Program-made: the position numbers and the translations under genes | From: Ceratopteris richardii | Lineage: Eukaryota; Streptophyta; Polypodiopsida; Polypodiales; Pteridaceae | Direction: 5' to 3' | NCBI GenBank assembly: GCA_020310875.1 | Contig: CM035428.1 | Coordinates: 105,818,682-105,882,681, forward strand | DNA: 64,000 nucleotides | Notes under the pieces: generated by a model | What the model was told of the DNA's origin: nothing | Databases searched by the model: none | The model's input: only the letters and a program-made list of their open reading frames with translations | In this document: one piece after another, positions 1-9,918 of the stretch | How positions within the stretch are numbered: the first letter of the stretch is position 1 | How the letters are laid out: the number at the start of each line of letters is the position of its first letter

Positions 1-140
1 TGTTTAAAGGGTTTAGCATCAAGTGTCATATGAATTCTATGAGAACATATCGAGGGATCAACTCTTTTCAGATCTTTGTAAGTCCAAGCAAACATGTCCC
101 TATATTCTCGTATTAACTCAATGAGCTCTTGTTCCTCTTC
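1..140 (-). pseudogene. start of gypsy reverse transcriptase, truncated by window edge
   Basis: The minus strand translates openly as a segment containing ELIREYRDMFAWTYKDLKR and later DAKPFK. This is the characteristic stretch just upstream of the RT fingers in plant gypsy polyproteins. The equivalent segments in this window are near 44285-44345 (plus) and near 37690-37780 (minus, element G1). The rest of the domain is outside the window. Domain identity is confident; whether an intact RT follows cannot be told. Confidence 0.75.
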
Positions 141-860
141 TATGGACACATCTTTAACTATGTAGGTGCATCTCTCTTCATCTCCTTTGAGGGTTACTAC
201 AATTTTCTTTGTTTGTTCTTTGTTGTCATAAGCTATTCCCTCTTGTGCCTCTCTCTTAGGCATTTGAATTGCTATCTTTCTTTCTTCTACTTCATACCTC
301 TTAAAGTGTTCATGTACCGAAATGTTCATGTTGTAAATTTTCTTCCTCCATTTCATTACTCTCCTTCCTAGGTTTTTCTAGGTATTCTTCTATGGATAAT
401 ACTTTTTTGCTTTCCTTGGAGTCTTCCATTTCCACTTCTTTTAGGTATTGTTCTTCTAACTTAAACTCAGGGTCCTTCTCTATACTTTTGTACTCCTCTT
501 TCCATTGCTTTTCTATTATTTATCCTTCTTTTGCCTCTTCGAGCACTACCATATACAAGCTCAAATTAATATCCTTCTTCATCTATGCATTCATTCATGG
601 TTAGCGCTTCTTCATTTATGCATACATCCAAGGTTGCTAATATTTCCATCCATTCATGTGGTTCAAATGCTTCATCAAAAAAGATCTAAGGCATATGTGT
701 TGGATCTTCTATTTTTCTTTCTTCCTCTTGTCCTAATTGCCAATGTTGTAATCCTTTTTTTTCTCATTGAGCTTCCTTACAAATCCATAGCTAAGTATCT
801 TCATTCACCCATGATTGATCACTAGATCCAGCACTATGGATTGATACATCATTCTCCTCT

Positions 861-1570
861 TTATGGATGGTATACCATTGACAGGATGGAACATCCATAT
901 ATGCAAAATTTTGGAGATTTGTTTTGCTGCCTTGGTGTTGAAGATACAAAGTGTCTCATCCCCAATCTTGAACTACTTTGAGTTGCCACATGAAAGATCT
1001 TCCTAGGATCATCTTGTAATTGCTTTCCTTGCCAAATTGACATATGGTTAAGGTTTGTTCAAATTCTAATCCACATGTAGTAAAAATTACATTCTCAAGG
1101 ATTCCTAAAGGGCAATCTACATGGCCATCTGCCAATTGTGACTTCATCCTAGTTGTTCATAGGGTCAGTTTTCCCCATTTCTCCCAAATCTCTTTGGTAG
1201 CTATTCCTACTCCAACACAAATATCTAGTATGGCCGTGTTCATATACCCTCAAAAAGTAATTGGGAGACAAGTATTTCCCTCATCACCTTCATTGAAGTC
1301 TCCAACTTTATCCATAAGTATTTTGATAGTTGGTGTTATTTCAACCTTCTCTTCGTGAGTTGATGTGCTTTGTTCCTTGAAATTCAATTGATTGTCCAAA
1401 TTCTTCCATGCGTGGGGCTTTACTTGCAAAAGATATTCTAGGGTTATAGAACATTGAACCTTTACTTTCTTCAATTCCTGCAGGGTGGTTGACACTCCCA
1501 CTAAAGTTTTCTTCTCCTTGCATCTTATTGTTGTGGCATGAAAGAAATATGTTTTTTTACTCATATTCAC
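861..1570 (-). pseudogene. gypsy retropepsin region remnant
   Basis: Minus-strand frames at 956-1147 (DGHVDCPLGILENVIFTTC and following) align in my reading with 43260-43450 of the plus-strand copy, and 1341-1570 aligns with 42930-43030. This is the aspartic-protease part of the polyprotein, which in an active element would process Gag-Pol in the virus-like particle. Where a D-S/T-G active site is expected, the minus strand reads ILDICVG near 1225-1245, so the catalytic Gly is gone. Several frameshifts also disable it. Confidence 0.7.
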
Positions 1571-2214
1571 CGATATAATTTAGAAGTGTAGTCAAGCTGA
1601 TAGTTTATTCTCTATTCTGATCATGATTGGTTAGATCCTCATAATTTACTTCTTGCTCCATCATAGGTTGGTTCATAGAAGCATCTAGTTCTGTGAAGGG
1701 AGAGATGTAGTTCCACCTCTCTTCTTGAACGTTAGCCCACAAATCGTATGACCAATTTGCTTCCACTTCTAGAATCATTAAGTCCCTTCATATGGCCCAA
1801 AAGCTAAATTTCCTTCAATCTCCTTGGTTTGTTTTAGTTCCTTTTCCTGTGACTTGAAGTTCTCTAAACATCCCTAGAATGTCTCTTCTTGAATTCTCGT
1901 TTCAGAAGTTCTCTAAACATCCCTAGAATGTCTCTTCTTGAATTCTCATTTCAGGGAGGTTTGATGTTGATTATTCTAGCATAGTCTGAGCAATTTTGAT
2001 CAAATTTTTATCAATTTCAAGTCTTTACTTCTCAAGATCTCCTCTTGGGTAACTACGATTCTGCTAGAATTGATCCTACCGTTTCCTTCATTTGGTCTTC
2101 TCTCACCACACTCGTGTTTTGATTGGCTTGATTGGTTAGCTTAGGTTTGAGGTCTTTTATAGATTTCTCTTTCTCTTTAGCCAACTTCTTAATCCACTAG
2201 TTCTTTATTTTCTC

Positions 2215-4770
2215 TCATCTAGCTTTCCATTTTTTAGCTTTCTTTCCTCTTGAGGTGTCTAATGGTTCTTCTGAGTCTTCTATCACTTGAGGTAAAGATT
2301 GTGCCTTGTTTTCACTCTTAGAACTATCTTGTCTTTGGTTTTCTAGGGTTTCCTTAGCTTTAGTTCTGATGATGCCTTTTAATGGCACTATGTATTCTTT
2401 ATCACTTCTTGAGGACTCTACCACTTCAATCGTGTTAATCTGTGCAGTGGATGATGTTTTAGTAGGTTTTTTGGATAGTCTCTAAACACATGTTCTTTTC
2501 CAAAGTCACTGCAATACTCTTCCCAAACCCTCTGAGGTGGTGGGTGTTAAGGCATTGTGCAATCTTCAATGAAATGGTCTCCTCCACATCTATAACATGG
2601 TCCTCTAGCTATAGGTGGTCTCGCTCTAGGTCTTCTTAGAGCTTGAGCTCTAGGTGTTGCATACATTAGGTTGGCATATCTAAATCCATAGGCATTTCCA
2701 TTGTCATCATGTTCATAATATTGTTCTCATAGGAAGATTCATACTCTATCAGATTCTAATCGCAGGAGTAATAATCTCCATAGCTTCGTTCATAGCCTTG
2801 AGTTAGGTTTTCTGAGCTAATCAATGGGGTCACAAGTACTACACGCCTTTCTAGGTTCTCTTCTGGTTGTGTGTACTTCACAGGTACTACATTTTGAGGG
2901 TGTGAGGACTACTATCCTAGCACTAGTTGAGGTTGTGTGTATCCTTGACACTCATAAAGCCTTAGAGCCATGGGTGATCCTTGATATGGAACATATCTTG
3001 GAGCCTCCTTGACTTGTTCTCTCGATGGGTATCCAAATGACCTATATTGTGGTGGTGGGAAATTGGAATTGTCTAGATTGCTTGTTAAGGACAATTTTTA
3101 GTAATGTGATTGGTGTATCTCTACTCGATATGACAGTAGAGATTAGGTCCTTGTATTGGTTGTCTATTGTATTGATATGGTTATGGGTAAATAGTTCCTC
3201 CTCTTCCATAGCATGAGATGGGTGGTCTCCTCCACAGTGCACACATCTTCTTCACATGGGTTGCCTTTGATAAAGTTTTTGACCTTGCTGGTTTTGAACT
3301 CCTAGTTTTTTGGCTACTAAGGCCACTAGTTCCTCAAGATTGTTAGATTTGGAAGAGGCATTGCTTACAGTATCAGCAGACTTGATTAAAGTCTTTGGCA
3401 TCTTCAAATCATGTGCCGAATTATCTTACAAGTCTATGCACTCTCTTAGACATCCATCCAATGTTTGTAAGCATTTCACATACACTAAGGTTCTCAAGTT
3501 TCCATTGGTTAGGCCATCCAAAAATAGTGATATCATTTTTTGTTGGGTGGATCTCTCAGCCATAGGACATCTGTCCACATACTGATTGAATCTCCTCACT
3601 ACCAATCTTACTCATTCATTAGGTGCTTGTTTGAAGTTATGGATCAAGGGAGAGGAATTGTGTTTGATACCTCTCTTTGTGAATTCACCAATGAATTCTT
3701 CAAAGAATTTCTCTATATTGACAAATTGGTTGGGTCCAAAGGTTGGAACCAAGTCAAAGCAATTTTGATCAATGTAATTCCAAAAGATTTGTATTGAATA
3801 AAGAATTCATCTACTTGTTCAACTCGTAGAACTTGTTTGAATTGTGCCATATGATCACATGGGTCTCTAGAACCATCATAATGATTCCTTATGCACTTGG
3901 ATACCTGAATAGGTCTTAATCTTCTACCCACTTGAAGAGGTCAAGGCATAACTTGAACCATAAACCATAGGACATACACCTAGTCCTCTACCTTGTGGGG
4001 GTCTCAAAGGAAAGGGTGGTCAGCTCATCACCTCACTTCCCAAGTGAGTATTAGGTGCAGTGCTGGTATTTGGAATAGTGAAGTGAACATGTGGTTTGAT
4101 TCAAACACTTTGCTAGCTAGTTTGTCCAATGGTAGGATTTTCTTGGCTTTGTTGCTACCCTTGAGGATTTTGGGATGTGGTTGTCTGATCCCTTGGTGGG
4201 AATACTAGCAAACCCAAGTAATGTAGATTATATATCTCTAGATCAGTAAAAACCCAACATCTTCTTTTGTTTTTATCCAGATACATGAATTTGAAAGAGT
4301 GTTCAAGATCATCTACTTTATAAATGATGGTAGGGTTGACACTGCCACCCACTATGGATGAAGTGGCTTGCAACAATTTATTTTATCCTGCTAGCAGATA
4401 AATATCCACCATATAATCATCTTGAGGGATTATATCCCCTCTCCAAACATTCATTACTATCAATCTTCCTCTTGCGATAGTCATCACTTCTTTATTATCA
4501 GTCCGAGTGGGATTACTAGGTTCCTCACTTTCTCCTTTTTCATTGATTCTATCTGAATGCTCAGTCACTAAGTATAATTTCCCTCATTTTTCCATGTAAA
4601 ATCCTCCTTCAAATTTCACAACTGTTTTTGGGAAAACTACAACATTCGTGGAATCCCTAAGTCTTACCACTGACCTATTAAGTCCATCCAAGTAAATAGG
4701 AATTACATACAATTTTGTAGAGACATAATGCATGGATGTCCTATGCTCTCCTTCTATTAGAGACATGAGC
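2215..4770 (-). pseudogene. gypsy gag remnant (capsid core and CCHC knuckles)
   Basis: The capsid-type core lies at 3713-3931. It contains YDGSRDPCDHMAQFKQVLR and then a conserved LTWFQPL stretch, and it matches the plus-strand copy near 25450-25600. Near 2570-2620 the minus strand encodes a good zinc knuckle, CYRCGGDHFIEDC (C-x2-C-x4-H-x4-C). A second, damaged knuckle lies at about 3200-3245 (HCGGDHPSHAM, with one Cys out of frame and the last Cys lost). The 4383-4766 segment resembles the gag N-terminal part at 24732-25007. Frames change several times and stops are common, so no capsid protein can be made. Confidence 0.8.
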
Positions 4771-5079
4771 TATGCTAAGTGGATAGAGTTATGCATGTCT
4801 TCGAATGCCATAATTGATTCCCCTTATGAATCACTACAAATGTTAGAGTAAATGGAATGAATGCTCTCTTGAGTGACACTCCCTACTAAGGATACCACAC
4901 TTCTTTAACTCCTTGGGACACGTCCAAATCGTAGGTTCATTCATAGCTTGGGGTTTACCTAGTCTTTGTGACCTTAAACTCTCTATTTTTTCTTTAGCTA
5001 TTCTATCATGTCTTGGAAATGGCTTTGCTTAATGTTTGAATATTGAAATTCCTCAAAAATTTCAATTCATGAATAATTA

Positions 5080-5580
5080 GGGATTCTTCCTAATTTCCAT
5101 GATACACGATACTCAAGACCCTAATGATATAGATAGCAAGGTTAGACGATACGATATTGGGACACTCTCATGATACACGATAACTGGGACCTCACGATAC
5201 CCAATACTATAGCTCCATGATACGATACCTGAGTTGAGGCAATACATGATGCTTGACACCTCATGATACACAATACATGATACATGATGCTAAGGTACAC
5301 AAAAGATGATATTGGTCATGGACGATACACGATACCTTGGGACAAATGATACACTATACATGATACACATCCCAAATCGATGATACATGATACTTAGAAG
5401 TATTAGTGATACATGATAATTTAGGGTCGCAAAACTTGACCAAGCAATATGCGATACCGGAGTATCATGATACACCTAGGAGTAAGGTATCGGTGATACA
5501 CAATACCTACCAAGTATCGGTGACACATGGGAATTTGGTATCACGATACCAAACTCGATCGGTCATGATACTTTGACTTT
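5080..5580. repeat. degenerate GATACACGATAC-type short repeat
   Basis: About 500 bp are filled with imperfect copies of words such as GATACACGATAC, ATGATACACGATA and GGTATCGTG, spaced irregularly at 10-30 bp. The array sits just upstream, in element sense, of the decayed minus-strand gypsy gag. The plus-strand copy of this family has a different repeat in the equivalent leader position (23500-23935), so this is probably the leader of the element. No promoter or gene is visible in it. Confidence 0.7.
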
Positions 5581-6528
5581 CTGAAGTCCAAATGAAAAAA
5601 GTTTTGTGCACATAAGTTCTTTGTGCTCTCATTGTCACCCCTATCTGGGTATAGCTTAAAAAATCTTCCAAATACACCTTATATGTACCTCATAATACTC
5701 AATGTGCATCCTATTACTCAATGTGAGTGATCAAGCAAGAAATGTTTTTTCTACTATGTAGAGCTCACCTCAATGAGTATTTCTCTAAGTTTATAGCACC
5801 ATTCTCCAACTATACTTCGAGTTCTAGGTGATACCAACTCTACGATACTGATTGTCCTACACTCTCTCCATGATACCTTCACTAAGAAGTGAACTGAATG
5901 GATTGACTTATCCTACTTCCAAAATCTCACTTATCTATTTCCTAACCCTAATTCCTCCACTCCTAACCTAATCCTAAAAGCTTCTCACACACATGGTGTA
6001 TGAAGCAACAAGTGCAAGAGAATTGTGACTTGCCAAGCTACTGAAATTTACTTCCTCACCATCACTACCTTCACAGCAACACTTTAACCATCACATAGGC
6101 ACCTTGATATAAACACAATTCTCTGCAACATTGCCAAAAATGTGTGCACCTAGACTCACAAGGTGTTAGGGATTTGTGATGAAAGAAACTTAATCTCAAT
6201 CATCAAGAAAATGCATATAATGGCGGTTTGATACATGCATTAAATTATCAATCCAAGAGCTTGACCCGGTCAAGTGCATGAAAACGAGTGCGTGAATGAT
6301 GGTTAATGTATGAAAGGGACAAGTAATGCATGCAAATGGGGAACATCTACCTCATGTGACACCTCTTACACAAAAGTGTGTATCGTGATACTTGGTGCAA
6401 CAATAGACACAAATCAGGTGATATCTCCTAGCTCCAATAATCGAATATGATCAATAGGTTTGTTTTGAACATCTCCAAGAGGCGCATCCAATGGTGGTAT
6501 TTTCAGCTTGATCGAACTCATATGCTTC
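5581..6528. other. stretch with no recognised gene
   Basis: This AT-rich sequence between the GATAC repeat and copia A1 has no long ORF, LTR end, tRNA or conserved protein segment that I can recognise. It may hold the decayed 5' leader or LTR of the gypsy element on its left. I could not find a primer-binding site matching the one at 22998. Confidence 0.5.
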
Positions 6529-6533
6529 AAGTT

Positions 6534-6761
6534 TGTTGGAGTTAGACGTCTGCGGAAGCACGCGAACAGCACAAGGAAGAAGAAGAAGCTTGGAGCACAA
6601 CACACAATACTGAATGTATTACTAGAGAATGTACAACATAAGTAGCCCATTAGGGCAATATGCGTATATACAAGCCGAGGGAAAAAACCTCCTAAAGAGG
6701 GAAAAAAGTACCCCGGTGGTCCTAGTGTGTTCACACACATCACTACCTCAATATATCAACA
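6534..6761 (-). repeat. 3' LTR of copia A1
   Basis: This is a 228-bp LTR with inverted ends TGTTG/CAACA, similar to 8379-8608, 9687-9918, 12409-12632 and 45159-45387. On the minus strand a CCATGGGGGATT tract directly precedes it, as expected for a polypurine tract. A TATA-like GTATATAC is preserved inside. Confidence 0.92.
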
Positions 6762-6835
6762 AATCCCCCATGGGAGTGATACGGTGAACAAGGAGCCAGC
6801 ACTCATGTACAAGGAAGTTCCATTCTATGTGTAAA

Positions 6836-7530
6836 TCACTCCACAAAAGGAAGTAAGCCCAAAGCTTTGCGAAAAGCTTCAAACTTCTCCCTAGGCAGAG
6901 CCTTCATGAAAAGGTTTGCAATGTTCTCCAACGTGGGCACATATGCCAAGCTGATCTCCCTAGTAGAGAACCTCTCCCTAACATAGTGATAATGCACCTC
7001 AATGTGCTTAGTGGGAGCATGGAACACAGGGTTCCTCACAACTGCCAATGCGCTCTGACTATCAGTGAAGATGGTGGTGGCAGAAGTCTGACAAACACCC
7101 AAATCAGCCATAAGGCATCTGAGCCACACACACTAAACAATCACTGTGAAAGTTGCCCAATACTCAGCCTCACAACTGGAAGTGGCCACAGTAGGCTGCT
7201 TCTTGCTCAACCAAGATATACATGAGCTACCAAGCATGAAGCAAAAGCCACTAGTGGACACACGAGTGTCATAGCAACCAGCCCAATCAGAGTCAGAAAA
7301 AGCATGCAAATCTGGTGATAGTGATCCCCCCATGGGATAAAACAACCCAAGTAGCTGAGTACCACTCAAATAGCAAAAGATGCGCTTAATTGCTTGTCAA
7401 TGCTCAACTCCTGGGCAATGTATAAACCTGCTCATCTGTGAGACAACAAAATGAATATCTGGCTGAGTAATGCATAAGTAAATCAAGCATCCAATAGCCT
7501 GCTGATAGAGAACAACATCAAATGCATCTC
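6836..7530 (-). pseudogene. copia RT end and RNase H of A1
   Basis: The minus strand encodes the RT connection region (about 7378-7530, including LIYLCIT) and the copia RNase H. The latter shows HAFSDSDWAGCYDTR, STSGFCFMLGSSCISWLSKKQ, CEAEY, TDSQSALA and TKHIEVHYHYVRE. In an active element RNase H degrades the RNA template during reverse transcription. The first part is at 7133-7369 and the second at 6836-7129, with one stop between them. The upstream RT catalytic core is deleted. It serves mainly to type the element as copia. Confidence 0.85.
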
Positions 7531-7535
7531 GAGCA

Positions 7536-8066
7536 TCATGAAGCAAAAATCAAATGTTCCTTCAAGTCTTTGATCTTCGTTAGGAAACTGTCCATAGAAT
7601 CACCTTCATTCATGTGCTCACTCTCCAACTGTTTTCGGAGGTAAGCAACACGAGCCTCATTCCTAGCTTGGTACAATGTGTTAAGTGTATCCCAAGCATC
7701 CTTAGTTGTTCTGCAAGAGCGAATGTGAGGAATAATGGCACGTTTGATAGACAAAGCTATCAATGCATGTGCCTAGGCATCTCTACCATCCCAACAAATC
7801 TACTCTATAGTAGGTGCAGCAGAAACCGCAGCATGAACAGGAATATGCAGAATATCATCATCTTCGATACCTTCTACATCAGCTTCAATACCTGCAGTTG
7901 TAACAATTACAAGTGTGATAGAACATTTTTTGACACCCTGCACAATGTGCCATAGTCCTTTTGCAACCAACACATGTCGCATCATATAAGCCCATAACGG
8001 GTAGTTGGTACCATCCAACTTATCCTCAACATCCAACATACGGAATACATCACTGCTTTCAGCCAT
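7536..8066 (-). pseudogene. copia gag N-terminal half of A1
   Basis: A start codon at 8066 opens a gag of the DUF4219/UBN2 kind, with DKLDGTNYPLWAYMMRHVL followed by GLWHIVQG. It continues in the 7536-7763 frame with IIPHIRSCRTTKDAWDTL and LRKQLESEHMNEGDS, typical of the copia gag centre. The two parts are separated by a frame break and a stop around 7770-7800. Gag would form the virus-like particle core. The C-terminal zinc knuckle is absent because of the internal deletion near 7530. Confidence 0.85.
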
Positions 8067-8364
8067 GGCCGGTGACTAAAATACCTTGATGCAGAAAATT
8101 GATTGTATCTCAAAAAGTTGAACAGAACTGCCCAGATGAATTCCACTAGACTTGTAGCAGACTTCGAGATGCTTATACTGGCGAACAAAAACTGGTATAT
8201 ACCTTTGGCACAAAAAGACAAAATAGCCTACACAAGCGTTGCGATTGTGCGTCTGGAGGCCGAAACAAGCTTAGAAAACACGCTGAATATGCTCACCAGA
8301 ATTCATGTGATTCTGAGACTGCAACAGGAAGGTGTCGATGGCGCCCTAGATGAAGCAACGATCT

Positions 8365-8377
8365 GCTCTGATACCAA
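8365..8377 (-). promoter_or_regulatory. primer-binding site of copia A1 (initiator tRNA-Met type)
   Basis: On the minus strand, TTGGTATCAGAGC starts directly after the 5' LTR end. This is the standard plant copia primer site, complementary to the 3' end of initiator tRNA-Met. It fixes the element's orientation as minus. Confidence 0.9.
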
Positions 8378-8378
8378 T

Positions 8379-8608
8379 TGTTGGAGTTAGACATCTTCAG
8401 AAGCACAAAAACAACACAATGAAGAAGAAGAAGCTTGGAGCACAACACACAATATTGAATGTATTACTAGAGAATGTACAAAGATAAGTAGCCCATTAGG
8501 GCAATAGGCATATATACAAGCCGGGGGAAAAAAACCTCCTAAAGATGGAAAAAAGTGCCCCGGCAATCCTAGTGTGTTCACACACATCACTACCTAAATA
8601 TATCAACA
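8379..8608 (-). repeat. 5' LTR of copia A1
   Basis: This 230-bp LTR is paired with 6534-6761 and has the same TG...CA ends. The two differ at scattered positions and small indels, so insertion was not recent. Confidence 0.92.
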
Positions 8609-8613
8609 AAGTT

Positions 8614-9235
8614 ATGGCCAAAAAATAGAGTGGTGGGAAACACCTATTCTCACTTCATAGCTTCCTATGCTTCACACACACACAATAACAATGAGAAGAG
8701 ATGGGGAAGGGGCAAACAACACCTCTATACACACATTCCATGCCTCAAGCACACACAAAAGCTCACGAAGCAGAAGGTACGCATGCAAGAAGAAGCGAAT
8801 TCGAAAATCCAAAAAGTTAGCTCTTGATTATGGCAAAAGGCTTTGCAAAAGAGTCACAAGTGACTTAGATACATGTGCCCTAATTTTGGTCCTTTCACAT
8901 AAGAGACCAGGACTTTCTCTATAAGTCACTAAGTTCCTACTATTTTACAAAGGTAATGTTAGAATCTTCACGGTTTATGCATCTAGAGATTTCCTCTAGA
9001 GCATTTACAAAGCTTGTCAATGTTTTACAATGGATTTGTTGGGAAAAGAAAATGGTACATTTCTTGAAAATTTTGGGGCCTAATCCTTATCTCTTCTTTC
9101 TTTTGCTTCCGGCTCTCTCTTGTATTCAATCCTCTGCAACAAGAAGTATGGCATCTTGTATGTAGACTAGATTGAAGGGTTTGACACCTACAAATATCTT
9201 GTATGCCACACAATATGCCCAAATAGCATGATGAA
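8614..9235. other. stretch with no recognised gene
   Basis: This lies between copia A1 and the next copia fragment. It has only short ORFs without recognisable domains and no LTR end or RNA gene that I can see. Confidence 0.5.
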
Positions 9236-9686
9236 GTTGTTTATCCCGATGAGACCTTAGCAACCTATTGTGGCCACTTCTAGTTGTGAGGTTGAGTATA
9301 GGGTAGCTTTCACAAGAGTGTTGAGTGTGTGTGGCTCAATCACCTTATGACTGATTTGGGTGTTGATCAGTCTTCTGCCACCACCATCTTCACTGACAGA
9401 GTCCATTGGCAGTTCCAAAGAACCTTGTGTTCCATGCTAGCACTAAGCACATTGAGGTGCATTATCATTATGTCAGGGAGAAGTTCTCTGTTGGAGAGAT
9501 CGGCTTGGCATATGTGCCCACGCAAGAGAACATTGCTGACTTTTTCACGAAGGCTCTACCTAGGGAGAAGTTTTAAGCTTTCCGCAAAGCTTTGGGCTTA
9601 CTTCCTTTTGTGGATCACATAGCTTGTTACTTCCTTATACATGAATGCCAGCTCCTTATTCACTGCATCACTCCCAGAGGGGGATT
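9236..9686 (+). pseudogene. 5'-truncated copia A RNase H segment
   Basis: Plus-strand frames give ATSSCEVEY, then MTDLGVDQSSATTIFTD, then after frame changes pieces equal to the end of the family-A RNase H. A purine-rich tract (CAGAGGGGGATT, ending at 9686) leads straight into an LTR, so this is the 3' end of a family-A element whose upstream part is missing. At least two frameshifts disable it. Confidence 0.8.
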
Positions 9687-9918
9687 TGTTGATATATTTA
9701 TTTAGTAATGTGTGTGACCACCACACTAGGACCATCGGGGCACTTGTTTCCCTCTTTAGGAGGTTCTTTCCCCTGCTTGTATATACCCCTGTTGCCCTAA
9801 CAGGATATGTATCTTTGTACATTCGAGTGGTCATACATCTAGTATTGTGTGTTGTGCTCCAAGATTCTTCTTCTTCCTTGTGCTATTCGCATGCTTCTAT
9901 AGATATAAAACTTCAACA
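9687..9918 (+). repeat. copia A LTR in the middle of a fused element pair
   Basis: A 232-bp family-A LTR runs from TGTTGATATATT to CTTCAACA. It is preceded by the polypurine tract of the copy on its left and followed immediately by integrase-coding sequence of another copy. Leader, primer-binding site, gag and protease are missing between LTR and integrase. It therefore acts as the 3' LTR of the left fragment and sits where the 5' LTR of the right one would be. Confidence 0.88.

Larger units (their letters stand above)
1..4770 (-). mobile_element. Decayed Ty3/gypsy retrotransposon, minus strand, cut by window edge
   Basis: Reading the minus strand from 4770 down to 1 gives, in order, a gag N-terminal part, a gag core, zinc knuckles, a retropepsin-like region and the first residues of reverse transcriptase. 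Every part is frame-broken. The same order and similar protein segments recur on the plus strand at 24380-26815 and 41906-44950, so this is a second copy of the same family (called G2 here). No LTR or primer-binding site could be recognised on its 5' side (above 4770), and the rest of RT lies outside the window. Family assignment is firm; the boundaries are not. Confidence 0.85.
6534..8608 (-). mobile_element. copia A1: internally deleted Ty1/copia element with intact ends
   Basis: Two similar LTRs (6534-6761 and 8379-8608) with TGTTG...CAACA ends bound the element. It is flanked by a perfect 5-bp target duplication AAGTT (6529-6533 and 8609-8613). On the minus strand a Met-initiator-type primer-binding site follows the 5' LTR and a purine-rich tract precedes the 3' LTR. 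The inside is only 1.6 kb: gag N-terminus and central gag are joined to the end of RT and RNase H. Zinc knuckle, protease, integrase and the RT core are missing, so the copy is non-autonomous. Confidence 0.93.

Noticed and set aside
129-825. Overlapping plus-strand ORFs with hydrophobic translations at the window start
   Set aside because: They run antisense to the decayed gypsy RT/protease region, are rich in Phe/Leu/Ser from T-rich sequence and have no domain.
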